DNA of 36,341 nucleotides from Atopostipes sp963558565 (GCA_963558565.1 CAUWGX010000017.1:1-36341), one strand, 5' to 3'. Numbered from the stretch's first letter, positions 17,687 to 26,051 are shown. Notes: generated by a model not told the origin, from the sequence alone. A program made the numbers and translations.

Positions 17687-18265
17687 ATGAAAAAAATAAA
17701 TCACAAAAATATCAATGATCAGCAACTGGTTGATGTTCGAACACAACATGAGTACCAAGCTGGACATCTAAAAAATGCACTTAACCTGAATCCAGGCAAC
17801 TTCAAAAAGTATGCGACTTATTATCTCGATGTAAATCAACCAGTTATCTTTATCGTTGGTTCTGAGGAAGAAAGTCATTTAGAAGAACTTTCTGAGTCTG
17901 CTGATGCACTAGGTTTTACTCAAAACAATGGCTATCTTTTGATAGAGGAAGTACCCAAAGAAAACTTAAAAACAACGGAAACTATCCCTGCTGAAGATTT
18001 CCTGAATAAAACTGATAATTTTATATTACTTGACGTTAGACATCCAGATGAAATTACACGCCCAGCACCTGAGAAGAATTTGGTCAATATTCCATTTGAA
18101 GATTTAGTTAATGATTATCAATCACTGGATACGAGCAAACAAATTTTCACGCTTTGTGGATCTGGTAACCGAAGTACTGCAGCGGCCTCTTTCCTTGAAT
18201 CAAAAGGATTAAATCCTAAAGTAATTGAAGGCGGAATGAAAGCCATTCAAGAAGTTGGTAAATAG
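17687..18265 (+). CDS. Tandem rhodanese-domain protein
   Basis: Rhodanese domains move sulfane sulfur via a cysteine persulfide. Domain 1 (about 8-90) has the DVRTQHEYQAGHL motif but no cysteine in its active loop (FIVGSEEES), so it is probably inactive. Domain 2 (about 102-190) has LLDVRHPDE and the active loop LCGSGNR with the catalytic Cys. The ATG at 17687 is chosen because AGGAGG lies 10 nt before it; an ATG 11 codons earlier has no site. It is divergent from the ars operon and convergent with merA across a shared terminator. A role in thiol supply or metalloid detoxification is inferred from position only. Confidence 0.88.
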   Translation: MKKINHKNINDQQLVDVRTQHEYQAGHLKNALNLNPGNFKKYATYYLDVNQPVIFIVGSEEESHLEELSESADALGFTQNNGYLLIEEVPKENLKTTETIPAEDFLNKTDNFILLDVRHPDEITRPAPEKNLVNIPFEDLVNDYQSLDTSKQIFTLCGSGNRSTAAASFLESKGLNPKVIEGGMKAIQEVGK

Positions 18266-18284
18266 TAAATTATAATATGTTTTC

Positions 18285-18333
18285 AAAAAAATGGCTTTGC
18301 AGATTCTTACAGAAACTGCAAAGCCATTTTTTT
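18285..18333. terminator. Bidirectional terminator between rhodanese gene and merA
   Basis: Perfect 18-bp arms (18285-18302 and 18316-18333) include seven A/T pairs at the base, giving a U-run on both strands. It ends the rhodanese transcript and probably the mer transcript. It is also the start of a diverged repeat found again at 28112. Confidence 0.88.
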
Positions 18334-18410
18334 ATGTTTTATTGTTAGTAAAGATTGCTGTAACAAGTATTTTGAAGGCATTTCAAGTCAAGAGCAAGGT
18401 AGTTTGTCTG
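18285..18410 (+). repeat. Diverged ~125-bp repeat, copy 1
   Basis: Related by eye to 28112-28232. Shared words include CTTACAG-AACTGC, TTGCTGTAAC versus CTGTTGTGAC, GCATTTCAA and AGCAAGGT. It starts with a terminator hairpin in both copies and has no coding potential. Confidence 0.65.
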
Positions 18411-18463
18411 TTTGCTTTTCTGTAAACGTTCATTAGAAAAAGGCACTTTCCACTTGCACTATT

Positions 18464-20110
18464 TTACCCTGCACAACACGATAATTTTGAAATATCATTA
18501 TTATAACCAAGCGCTGCAAGTTTCAATCCTTCCACCATCGTTAAATAGGGAGCCATTGTGTCCGTTAAATCCTCGATTGTTAACCCAAATTTAACAGCTA
18601 ATGTGCCTGCATAAATGACTTCACCTGCATTTTCAGCGACGATATGAACGCCTACTATTTGTTGATTTTGAGTATTGACAACAAGTTTGATTAATCCAGT
18701 TGTATCATGATTAGCTAATGCCCTTGGCACATTATCTAAATCTAGGATTGATGTTTTAACATCTATACCTATATCTTTTGCTTGTTCCTCTGTTAACCCA
18801 GCTGTACCTACTCCAGGATTTGTAAATATTACTCCAGGAACAGCGGATAGATCGATCTGTTTATTTAAACCACCAATTGCATTATCTGCTGCAATCTTGC
18901 CTTCATATGCTGCTACATATACAAATTGAGGGCCTAAGGTAACATCTCCTGCCGTATAAATCCGATCATTGCTTGTCTGCCCATATTCATTCATTAAAAT
19001 TTCATAGTTTTCCCCGATATCAACACTAGCGGCACTTAAATTTAAGGCGTCTGTATTCGGACTTCGACCGGTCGCAACTAATACTTGGTCAGACTCAATC
19101 GTTTTTTGAATACCGTTTTTAGTGAGTGTTAGTTTTTTAATATCACCGTCTTGTACGATATGGTCATAATTTATACCCGTAATAACCTGTATGCCTTGTT
19201 CATGCAGGGCTTTTTCGACTGCTGCCGAAACTTCTGGATCATAATCTTTTAGTAATTGTTTACTTCTCTGTACTAATGTTACTTCGGCACCTAAATTGTG
19301 GAATAATTGACCGAGCTCTAGCCCAATATAACCTGCCCCAATAACAGTCAATCTTTCTGGAACTTCTTCTAGCTCTAATAAAGTTGTACTCGTTAAATAA
19401 TCGACATGTTCAATTCCAGGAATTTCAGGAATGAATGAAGTTGCACCTGTTGCAACTAAAAAGCGTTTTGCAGTTAATTTTTCTCCATTTACTTCTATGG
19501 CATTATCCGCAACAAATTTTGCTTCGCCTTCAATTAAATCAAAACCATACTCATCGATTAAATCAATATATTTTTGCTGACGTAGTGTATCGACTAATTC
19601 ATCTTTTTGTTTCACTAATGCTTTTAAATCAACTTCTCCAGCTGTTGTTTTTAATCCATTGAATGGATTTTCTTTAACTAACTGATTAATGGAACCTGCT
19701 CGAATCAGCGTTTTAGATGGAACGCAACCAATATTTACACAAGTTCCACCGATTGTATCACGCTCAACCATCCCTACTCTCGCGCCATATTCAGTCGCTT
19801 TAATGGCCGCTGAAAAAGCTGCACTTCCAGAACCTATAATCAGAAAATCATAGTCATAATCTTTTTCATTTTTAAGTGCCAACACGGGTTGAGAAGTTAT
19901 TTCTTCAATTTTTTCTATCTGATAATGTGTTTGTTCAATCGCTTTTTTAATATTTTCAATTTCGACAGTGTCAGCTAAATCAAATTCTGTTTTTCCTTCA
20001 CGATAACTCGTTTTTATATCTTTTGCACCAATGTTTTTAAGTGCCCTTGTCACATGTTCTTCACAACTTGTACAAGTCATACCCTGAATACTTATCTTAT
20101 ATTTCTTCAT
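18464..20110 (-). CDS. merA: Mercuric reductase MerA
   Basis: A flavoprotein that reduces Hg(II) to volatile Hg(0) with NADPH. It has an N-terminal HMA domain (residues 1-68, metal site C13-T-S-C16), an FAD-binding GSGSAAF motif (93-99), the redox-active pair C124 and C129 in GGTCVNIGCVPSK, an NAD-binding domain (VIGAGYIGLELGQ) and the C-terminal vicinal cysteines (LSCCAG) that hand Hg to the active site. The length of 548 aa fits single-HMA Gram-positive MerA. It starts 12 bp behind merR with GAGGAG upstream. No merT/merP/merB is present, so uptake must rely on other proteins. Confidence 0.97.
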   Translation of the reverse strand: MKKYKISIQGMTCTSCEEHVTRALKNIGAKDIKTSYREGKTEFDLADTVEIENIKKAIEQTHYQIEKIEEITSQPVLALKNEKDYDYDFLIIGSGSAAFSAAIKATEYGARVGMVERDTIGGTCVNIGCVPSKTLIRAGSINQLVKENPFNGLKTTAGEVDLKALVKQKDELVDTLRQQKYIDLIDEYGFDLIEGEAKFVADNAIEVNGEKLTAKRFLVATGATSFIPEIPGIEHVDYLTSTTLLELEEVPERLTVIGAGYIGLELGQLFHNLGAEVTLVQRSKQLLKDYDPEVSAAVEKALHEQGIQVITGINYDHIVQDGDIKKLTLTKNGIQKTIESDQVLVATGRSPNTDALNLSAASVDIGENYEILMNEYGQTSNDRIYTAGDVTLGPQFVYVAAYEGKIAADNAIGGLNKQIDLSAVPGVIFTNPGVGTAGLTEEQAKDIGIDVKTSILDLDNVPRALANHDTTGLIKLVVNTQNQQIVGVHIVAENAGEVIYAGTLAVKFGLTIEDLTDTMAPYLTMVEGLKLAALGYNNDISKLSCCAG

Positions 20111-20122
20111 ACGGAAACTCCT

Positions 20123-20524
20123 CTATTCATCATTAATTAATGTTTCAATAATCGGACAGGCATACATTTCTTTCTCATTTGGACAACATTCTTTTAAGTC
20201 GCCTAACATTTTTTCAATCCGTTTTAAATCTTCTATTTGTTTTTGGACTTCTGCTTGCTTTTGAGAGACAAAATCAAACATGTTTTGGCAACGAACACTA
20301 TCTTGATCGACTACACCTAGCAATTTATAAATTTCTCTTAGAGAAAAACCAAGGTCTTGTATTTGTTTAATGAATTTTACTCGTTTAATATCCTCATCTG
20401 AATACAATCGATAACCAGAATCTGTACGAGTTGGTTCTTCTAATAATTTTTTGTTTTCATAATATCGTATTGTTTCTTTGTTAACGCCACTTTTTTCAGC
20501 AAACTCACTAATAAGATACATCAT
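20123..20524 (-). CDS. merR: Mercury-responsive regulator MerR
   Basis: A MerR-family activator that untwists a long-spacer promoter when it binds Hg(II). The N-terminal winged helix reads EFAEKSGVNKETIRYYENKKLL, followed by a dimer helix and the three Hg ligands C79, C114 and C123. Their spacing (35 and 9) equals that of classical MerR (82, 117, 126). GAGGTG precedes the start. It is transcribed together with merA, as in Gram-positive mer operons, from the adjacent promoter, and so controls its own gene. Confidence 0.95.
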   Translation of the reverse strand: MMYLISEFAEKSGVNKETIRYYENKKLLEEPTRTDSGYRLYSDEDIKRVKFIKQIQDLGFSLREIYKLLGVVDQDSVRCQNMFDFVSQKQAEVQKQIEDLKRIEKMLGDLKECCPNEKEMYACPIIETLINDE

Positions 20525-20540
20525 TTTTCACCTCTATACT

Positions 20541-20572
20541 ATTATAAACCATGTACTATGGTACATAGTCAA
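20541..20572 (-). promoter_or_regulatory. MerR-controlled promoter with 20-bp spacer
   Basis: On the minus strand: TTGACT (20572-20567), a 20-bp spacer and TATAAT (20546-20541). The spacer contains the dyad ATGTAC-CATA-GTACAT (20551-20566). The over-long spacer with an internal dyad is the hallmark of MerR-family promoters. Confidence 0.88.
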
Positions 20573-20604
20573 GGTATATTTATATTTTTTAAGAAAACTT
20601 ACTC

Positions 20605-20650
20605 TTTTAATTTTCTCCTTTTAATTTTCTGGAAGATTTTTTAATTTTCT
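20605..20650. repeat. Three copies of TTTTAATTTTCT
   Basis: Identical 12-mers at 20605, 20619 and 20639 in the divergent mer/cad intergenic region. Function unknown; low complexity makes chance or slippage possible. Confidence 0.6.
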
Positions 20651-20713
20651 GTTAAAAGTCATTATATAAATTCAATAGATTCTATTATTGCAAGAAAATC
20701 AAATAGTTAATAA

Positions 20714-20784
20714 TCAAACGAACGCTTGACTATCTCCTCATGGAGGATGTATAATATCTACACCATAATCAAATGAATGTTTGA
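20714..20784 (+). promoter_or_regulatory. cad promoter with two CadC-type operators
   Basis: TTGACT (20726-20731), 18-bp spacer, TATAAT (20750-20755). Two 16-bp dyads, TCAAACGAACGCTTGA (20714-20729, covering the -35) and TCAAATGAATGTTTGA (20769-20784), resemble the known staphylococcal CadC operator core TCAAATA..TTTGA. Repression at this promoter by the adjacent CadC is therefore likely. Confidence 0.85.
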
Positions 20785-20800
20785 ATGAGAGGTGAATGAA

Positions 20801-21163
20801 ATGACTGAAGTCTGCCAAACAACCATTATACATCCTGAAAAAGTAGATGTAGTAAAAAATAAATTAGAAAATAAAAATTTATCGAATTTACTTGTGCTAG
20901 GAAAATGCTTTAGCGACCCTTCAAGGATTAAAATTTTCTATGCTTTAGAAACCTTCAAAGAAATGTGTGTCTGTGATTTAGCGGAGATCTTAGACGCTAG
21001 TATTGCTACGACGTCACACCATTTGCGCTATTTAAAAAAGCAAGGCGTGGCGAAATCACGTAAAGACGGAAAAGAAGTCTACTACTCTTTAGCGAATGAA
21101 GAAATCCTTTCGACTATTCGTATAGTTTTAGACATGCCAAACAGCTTATCTTTGACGTCTTAA
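20801..21163 (+). CDS. cadC: Cd/Pb/Zn-responsive repressor CadC
   Basis: An ArsR/SmtB-family repressor released from DNA by Cd(II), Pb(II) or Zn(II). The alpha3N metal site is formed by N-terminal C5 and the C56-V-C58 pair in MCVCDLAE, as in plasmid pI258 CadC. The recognition helix is IATTSHHLRYLKKQG. The ATG at 20801 follows AGAGGTG at good distance; a GTG at 20792 overlaps that site and is rejected. It leads the operon cadC-cadD-cadA and ends just before the cadD ribosome binding site. Confidence 0.94.
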   Translation: MTEVCQTTIIHPEKVDVVKNKLENKNLSNLLVLGKCFSDPSRIKIFYALETFKEMCVCDLAEILDASIATTSHHLRYLKKQGVAKSRKDGKEVYYSLANEEILSTIRIVLDMPNSLSLTS

Positions 21164-21179
21164 TTTGGAGGAGAATATT

Positions 21180-21791
21180 TTGTTACAAATTATTTTTTCA
21201 GCGATCGCTGTGTATATTTCGACCAGCATCGATTATTTATTTATCTTACTGATTATTTTCTCGCAAGCCTATACACAAAAAGGACTTCGTCAGATTTATT
21301 TCGGGCAATATCTTGGAACCGGCATTTTAGTAGCCATTAGTTTATTTGCTGCTTATGTGCTGAATTTTATCCCCCAAGATTGGATGATCGGACTTTTGGG
21401 ACTCATTCCTATCTATTTAGGTATCCGAGTTGCTATGGGAAGCGAAGAAGAAGCAGAAGAAGAGGAAGTCGTGGAGAAGTTAGAGTCCAGAGGGTCCAAC
21501 CGTTTGTTTTGGACTGTTGCTTTAATTACGATCGCTTCCGGTGGAGATAATTTAGGGATTTATATTCCTTATTTTACCTCTCTATCTGTTTCTGAAATAG
21601 TCATTGCTATAGTCGTTTTTGCTCTATCGATTGCGGTGCTTTGCTATATCAGTTATCGATTGGCAAAAATTTCGTTTGTCTCTGAAACATTGGAAAAGTA
21701 TGAACGAATTATTGTACCGATTGTCTTTATCGGTTTAGGAATCTTTATTATGCTAGAAAACGGGACCATTCAAACACTATTCGGTTTATAA
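21180..21791 (+). CDS. cadD: Cadmium resistance transporter CadD
   Basis: CadD is a five- to six-helix membrane protein of Gram-positive bacteria giving cadmium resistance. The sequence shows the typical AVYISTSIDYLFILLIIF opening, an acidic cytoplasmic loop (SEEEAEEEEVVEK, about 88-100) and the conserved SGGDNLGIYIPYF segment. The TTG at 21180 is chosen as start because GGAGGAG lies 6 nt before it and the resulting N-terminus (MLLQIIFSAIAVYIS) matches the family; an upstream TTG at 21165 overlaps this site. It sits between cadC and cadA. Confidence 0.93.
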   Translation: MLQIIFSAIAVYISTSIDYLFILLIIFSQAYTQKGLRQIYFGQYLGTGILVAISLFAAYVLNFIPQDWMIGLLGLIPIYLGIRVAMGSEEEAEEEEVVEKLESRGSNRLFWTVALITIASGGDNLGIYIPYFTSLSVSEIVIAIVVFALSIAVLCYISYRLAKISFVSETLEKYERIIVPIVFIGLGIFIMLENGTIQTLFGL

Positions 21792-21817
21792 GGCTCGTAT
21801 GTGAAAGGAAGAAAACG

Positions 21818-24268
21818 ATGAGCGAAAAGAAGAAATCGCATCAGTGGCTCCTGGAAGGAATTGACTGCGCCAATTGTGCTGCTAAAGTGGAGCGAGGGGT
21901 GGCTTCCATTCCTGGCGTCACTGAAAGCAATGTGAATTTCATGACAGAAACCTTGAGGTTTGAGGTTGCTGATGATCAAGAAAACTTAATCTTAGTCAAT
22001 ATACAAGAAAAAATTAACAAGTTGGAACCCGACGTGACTTTAAAAAACAAAGCAGATGGGCAATTGATTAACATGAACCCAGCAATTGTTTTGGAAAGTC
22101 AATCCAAAGAAGATGAGGAAAGCCATCATGAATGGCTATTAGAGGGAATTGATTGCGCCAATTGTGCTGCCAAGATTGAGAATGGCGTGGCTGAAATAGA
22201 TGGAGTCATAAATAGTAACGTGAATTACATGACCCAGACATTAAGCTTTGATCTTGTGGCAGAAAATGACGCTAAAACTCTTTCTTCGGTTAAAACTAAA
22301 ATTAAAAAACTAGAACCTGATATCATCCCTCTTATAAAAGCTACAGGTCAGGAAGTTGGAGAAGACAGGGGTCTCCAGTCAGAAAAATCGGGTCAGAAAC
22401 AGAATCACAAAAGACCAGAAAATTGGGGAATTAAGTTAACCATCGGTCGCTTAATCCTTGCCGTGTCAGTGCTTTTACTGGCAAGTTTTGCCCCCATTAC
22501 CCCTTCCCTTTCCTTTGGTTTGTTTGTGGTCGCTTACCTTGTGGCCGGTTATGATGTGATTTGGCGAGCCGTTCGAAATATCTTTAATGGCCAAGTCTTT
22601 GATGAAAACTTTTTGATGACGATTGCGACACTTGCTGCCTTCTATGTGCAAGAATATCCCGAAGCAGTAGCCGTTATGCTTTTCTATCAAGTGGGCGAAG
22701 TTTTTCAAGATGTGGCCGTAAACAAATCACGTCGCTCTATCGCAGACTTGATGGATATTCGTCCGGATTACGCCAATATAAAGTTAGCCGATGGCAGTAC
22801 ACGCCAAGTTTCACCAGAATCGATTAAAGTCGGCGATACCATTCTCGTACGTCCAGGCGAAAAAGTGCCCTTAGACGGGAAAGTGGTCGTCGGTTCTTCC
22901 GCTATGGATACGTCTGCTTTAACCGGTGAGTCAATGCCCCGAAGTGTTAAAGAAGGTGACGACGTTTTAAGTGGTTTTATCAACAAAATCGGCTTGCTAG
23001 AAGTCGTGGTTGAAAAGCCCTTCTCAGAGTCAACCGTGACAAAAATTCTCGAGCTGGTTGAGAATGCAAGCAGTCGTAAAGCACCGACCGAACAATTCAT
23101 CACGAAGTTTGCTCGATACTACACTCCGATCGTGGTCATTTTAGCCGTCTTATTAGCTGTTCTTTTACCATTGATTGTTCCTGAAATGACCTTTAATGAT
23201 GGAATCTACCGGGCAGCCATTTTCCTCGTTATTTCTTGTCCTTGTGCCTTAGTTGTTTCTATTCCTGTCGGTTTTTTCGGTGGCATTGGTGCTTCTTCAC
23301 GTAAAGGTATTTTAGTGAAAGGTGCCAACTTTTTAGAAGGTTTAAACGATGTCAAATATGTCATCATGGATAAGACAGGTACCTTAACCAAAGGAAAATT
23401 TGAGATTACCGATATAGAAGCTTCAGAAGGCTTTAGTGATGAAGAACTTTTAGAACTAGCAGCTTATGCTGAAACCCATTCTTCGCACCCGATTGCGGAT
23501 TCCATCAAAGAGCGTTATGGGAAAAAAATTGATGAACGTCGAATTGATGAATACAATGATATTTCAGGACATGGAGTCCAAGCGATTGTTGATGGAAAAG
23601 AAATATTAGCAGGAAACGCAAAATTAATGGCCAAATATAGTATTCCCTTTAAAGCAGTAGAGGAAGTCGGAACGATTGTTTATCTAGCCATTGATGGAGC
23701 CTATGCTGGTTACCTTTTAATTGCCGATACGATTAAAGATGACGCTGCAGAAGGCATTGCCTTAATGAAAGAAAAAGGCGTCGAACACATTATCATGCTT
23801 ACAGGCGATTCAAAAGCGGTGGCCGAAGCTGTTGGGAATAAATTAGGGATCGATGAAATCCACTCGGAACTTCTTCCGCAAGACAAAGTGGAGAAAATGG
23901 AAGAAATTATGGCGCGCAAAAATAAAAAAGATAAAGTCGTTTTTGTGGGCGATGGTATCAACGATACGCCCGTACTGGCCCGTTCAGATATCGGGATTGC
24001 GATGGGTGGCTTAGGATCAGACGCAGCCATTGAAGCGGCGGATATCGTTATCATGGACGACAAGCCTTCTAAAATTGGATCGGCTATGCAAGTCGCCAAA
24101 GATACTCGCCAAATTGTCTGGCAGAACATCATTCTGGCTCTGGCTATCAAAGGGGTATTCTTGATTTTAGGTGCCTTTGGTGTCGCTTCGATGTGGGAAG
24201 CTGTCTTTGCAGATGTAGGAGTAACAGTAATAGCAGTACTGAATTCTATGAGGATATTAAACAAATAA
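21818..24268 (+). CDS. cadA: Cd/Zn/Pb-exporting P1B-2 ATPase CadA with two HMA domains
   Basis: A P-type ATPase that exports soft divalent cations. Two N-terminal HMA domains share the near-identical core LLEGIDCANCAAK (about residues 11-23 and 106-118) and arose by duplication. The core has a CPC membrane motif (SCPCALV), phosphorylation site DKTGTLTKG, HP motif SSHPIAD, TGDS and GDGINDTP. The C-terminal DVGVTVIAVLNSMRIL segment has the D-x-G of the Zn/Cd/Pb group. It lies 26 bp after cadD, with GGAAG before the ATG, and ends before a strong terminator. This operon looks less AT-rich than its neighbours by eye. Confidence 0.96.
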   Translation: MSEKKKSHQWLLEGIDCANCAAKVERGVASIPGVTESNVNFMTETLRFEVADDQENLILVNIQEKINKLEPDVTLKNKADGQLINMNPAIVLESQSKEDEESHHEWLLEGIDCANCAAKIENGVAEIDGVINSNVNYMTQTLSFDLVAENDAKTLSSVKTKIKKLEPDIIPLIKATGQEVGEDRGLQSEKSGQKQNHKRPENWGIKLTIGRLILAVSVLLLASFAPITPSLSFGLFVVAYLVAGYDVIWRAVRNIFNGQVFDENFLMTIATLAAFYVQEYPEAVAVMLFYQVGEVFQDVAVNKSRRSIADLMDIRPDYANIKLADGSTRQVSPESIKVGDTILVRPGEKVPLDGKVVVGSSAMDTSALTGESMPRSVKEGDDVLSGFINKIGLLEVVVEKPFSESTVTKILELVENASSRKAPTEQFITKFARYYTPIVVILAVLLAVLLPLIVPEMTFNDGIYRAAIFLVISCPCALVVSIPVGFFGGIGASSRKGILVKGANFLEGLNDVKYVIMDKTGTLTKGKFEITDIEASEGFSDEELLELAAYAETHSSHPIADSIKERYGKKIDERRIDEYNDISGHGVQAIVDGKEILAGNAKLMAKYSIPFKAVEEVGTIVYLAIDGAYAGYLLIADTIKDDAAEGIALMKEKGVEHIIMLTGDSKAVAEAVGNKLGIDEIHSELLPQDKVEKMEEIMARKNKKDKVVFVGDGINDTPVLARSDIGIAMGGLGSDAAIEAADIVIMDDKPSKIGSAMQVAKDTRQIVWQNIILALAIKGVFLILGAFGVASMWEAVFADVGVTVIAVLNSMRILNK

Positions 24269-24349
24269 CATTTTCAATTCGTTTTTACAATCTATAGGTT
24301 ACCAGAAAATTTAATAGCTAGTGACCTATTTTTACAAATCGAAATGAAC

Positions 24350-24387
24350 AAAAAAGGCAGCGATTGTAGTTTATCGCTGCCTTTTTT
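24350..24387. terminator. Bidirectional terminator between cadA and the czcD-like gene
   Basis: Perfect 15-bp arms, AAAAAAGGCAGCGAT (24350-24364) and its complement (24373-24387), with an 8-nt loop and U-runs on both strands, between convergent operons. Confidence 0.92.
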
Positions 24388-24424
24388 GATTCTAAAATAG
24401 TCCTTTTTTCAATATATAAATACT

Positions 24425-25348
24425 TTAACTGCCATAAGCATACCCTTTTTCCAGTTCGTCTTTACTTGTAGTTATTTCTATTGTGATATGATTCTTTACA
24501 CCCGATGTATGGGCAAGCTCTGCAATTTCTTCTTTGATTTCCCTAGCCTTGTTTATATCGGAAGAATCTATAAGAACCGTAACGATAAGGGCATTTTCTT
24601 CTCCGTCCAGTGACCAAATGTGAAAATGAGAGAGGGCCTTTACAGCAGGAATATTGTTAATGGAGCTCGCCAGGTTCTCTACGTTTACATTTTCAGGCGA
24701 ACCGTTCAATAAAATTTTCATTGTGCTTAAAAATTCAGGTACAGTTTTATAGAGGATAAAGAGTGCAATTAAAATCGATAAGATTGGATCTAATCGATAA
24801 GCCTCGGTAAAGTTTATTAGAATACTCACAACCAAGACCCCGATCCACCCTAATACATCTTCTAGCATATGCAGGTTCAACATGCCTTCGTTTTTCGAAG
24901 TTCCTTTGCTTAAAATCCAAGCCGCATACCCATTTAACCCAATCGCCACGAGTGAAAGCCAAAACATGCCGCTGTAATTAACCGGTTGTGGATCAATCAA
25001 ACGTGGGATACTTCGGTAAATCATAAAGAATGAGCCACCGATCAGCACTACTCCAGTTATCAGCGCCCCTAATAATGAAAATCGGTTATAACCAAAAGTG
25101 AACTGTTCATCTTGCTGTTTTTCTGAGTACCCCTGGAAAAACCAAGCGAAACCAATTGAAATGGAATCCCCTAAATCATGAACCGCGTCGGACATAATTG
25201 ACACACTGTTGAAAAGAGACCCAAAGAAAAATTCAGTTATAGAAAAAATAAAGTTGATAAAAAAAGCAATTTTTATATTTTTCTTCGGTTGATTTTGGTG
25301 CGAGTGCTTTTCTTGTTTCTCTGATTTTGAAATTTTAAAAACCTCCAT
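24425..25348 (-). CDS. czcD: Cation diffusion facilitator, zinc efflux (CzcD-like)
   Basis: CDF proteins exchange cytoplasmic Zn(II)/Co(II)/Cd(II) for protons. Six membrane helices are visible. The transport-site residues appear in helix 2 (D54 and D58 in SDAVHDLGDS) and helix 5 (H and D in HMLEDVLGW). The C-terminal ~90 residues form the cytoplasmic metal-sensing domain (FHIWSLDGEENALIVTV). A His-containing N-terminus precedes helix 1. The ATG at 25348 has no upstream ribosome binding site; GGAGG lies inside codons 1-3, so initiation at ATT codon 6 is conceivable. It follows the czrA-like gene by 23 bp. Confidence 0.92.
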   Translation of the reverse strand: MEVFKISKSEKQEKHSHQNQPKKNIKIAFFINFIFSITEFFFGSLFNSVSIMSDAVHDLGDSISIGFAWFFQGYSEKQQDEQFTFGYNRFSLLGALITGVVLIGGSFFMIYRSIPRLIDPQPVNYSGMFWLSLVAIGLNGYAAWILSKGTSKNEGMLNLHMLEDVLGWIGVLVVSILINFTEAYRLDPILSILIALFILYKTVPEFLSTMKILLNGSPENVNVENLASSINNIPAVKALSHFHIWSLDGEENALIVTVLIDSSDINKAREIKEEIAELAHTSGVKNHITIEITTSKDELEKGYAYGS

Positions 25349-25371
25349 TTAGTTTTATATATTATTTGCTC

Positions 25372-25686
25372 TTATTGTTCTAGTTCGTTGATATGAGTTA
25401 AGACTTGTTCGAGAATACTGAAAACATGAAGATCATCAAGACTGTAAACCATGCTTTTCCCTTCTCTCCTTGCCTTCACTAAACGCGAATCTTTCAATAT
25501 TTTTAGTTGGTGTGAAATCGCGGACTGTTCCATATCCAATGCAAGCACAATGTTTCCAACACTGAGTTCTTTTTTCTGTAAGAGAAAGAGAATCGACAAG
25601 CGTGTAGGGTCACTAATCACTTTGAATAATTTGCTTATTGATTGAATCTTCTCTTTATTGATTGGCGAAGATGTTGATGTATGCAT
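25372..25686 (-). CDS. czrA: Zinc-responsive ArsR-family repressor, CzrA-like
   Basis: A 104-aa winged-helix repressor. The alpha5 metal site of zinc sensors is present: D85 and H87 (DLH), H98 and E101 in LTHINE, matching CzrA's D84, H86, H97, H100 with the last His replaced by Glu. There is no CxC motif, which excludes ArsR or CadC specificity. The recognition helix is MEQSAISHQLKILKDSR. AGAGGA precedes the start. It heads an operon with the CDF gene and sits behind an operator-like dyad, so it most likely represses zinc or cobalt efflux genes. Confidence 0.9.
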   Translation of the reverse strand: MHTSTSSPINKEKIQSISKLFKVISDPTRLSILFLLQKKELSVGNIVLALDMEQSAISHQLKILKDSRLVKARREGKSMVYSLDDLHVFSILEQVLTHINELEQ

Positions 25687-25701
25687 ATGCTCTTATTCCT
25701 C

Positions 25702-25753
25702 TCATATGATTTTCCGTTCATATATATAATACCACATGGGTAAAACGATGCAA
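25702..25753 (-). promoter_or_regulatory. Promoter and CzrA-type operator of the zinc operon
   Basis: On the minus strand TTGCAT (25753-25748), 16 bp, TATTAT (25731-25726), immediately followed by a dyad, TATATGAA (25724-25717) and TCATATG (25709-25703). The ATATGAACG word is repeated in the divergent ATPase promoter. Confidence 0.7.
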
Positions 25754-25827
25754 GTTTTTGGTTTATAGACTAAATTAAGACTTTTGTATTCATAATAGTA
25801 GTCCATTTGAACAAGAAGCATCTTGTC

Positions 25828-25912
25828 TTGACAAAGCTCATACAGTGAGTTAATATGATTTCGTAAACATATGAACGAAACTTAATATGTAAATCATAAT
25901 CATTCCGATTTA
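25828..25912 (+). promoter_or_regulatory. Promoter of the P1B-4 ATPase with CzrA-like operator and Fur/Zur-like box
   Basis: TTGACA (25828-25833), 17 bp, TAATAT (25851-25856). Downstream lies ACATATGAACG..AATATGT (25867-25890), matching the czrA operator at about 17 of 21 positions when aligned by eye. Next, AAATCATAAT-C-ATTCCGATTT (25891-25911) resembles Zur or Fur boxes. Which regulator acts here is uncertain. Confidence 0.65.
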
Positions 25913-25932
25913 CAAATAAAAGGAGATGGATA

Positions 25933-26046
25933 CTGGATAAGCCCAAACCATATAAATCCTTGCTTTACTTAAGCAAGCATACGAGATCAGAATTTGCAAA
26001 ATATAAAAAAGTCAACAAAAATCAAATAAATTATATAGAAAGGTGA
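25933..26046 (+). CDS. Possible 37-codon leader peptide
   Basis: An AAAGGAGA site at 25919-25926 is followed at normal spacing by an open frame beginning CTG-GAT-AAG-CCC and ending TGA at 26044-26046, just before the ATPase start. The product would be lysine- and tyrosine-rich (KPYKSLLYLSKHTRSEFAKYKK). The lack of a standard start codon makes expression doubtful. It could be a coupled leader or a gene that lost its ATG. Confidence 0.25.
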   Translation: MDKPKPYKSLLYLSKHTRSEFAKYKKVNKNQINYIER

Positions 26047-26051
26047 TAGAA

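Noticed and set aside
23710..24264. 184-codon antisense ORF inside cadA (also 22768-23103 and 23206-23391)
   Set aside because: Lies opposite a clear P-type ATPase; composition is a mirror of that gene and no ribosome binding site is present.
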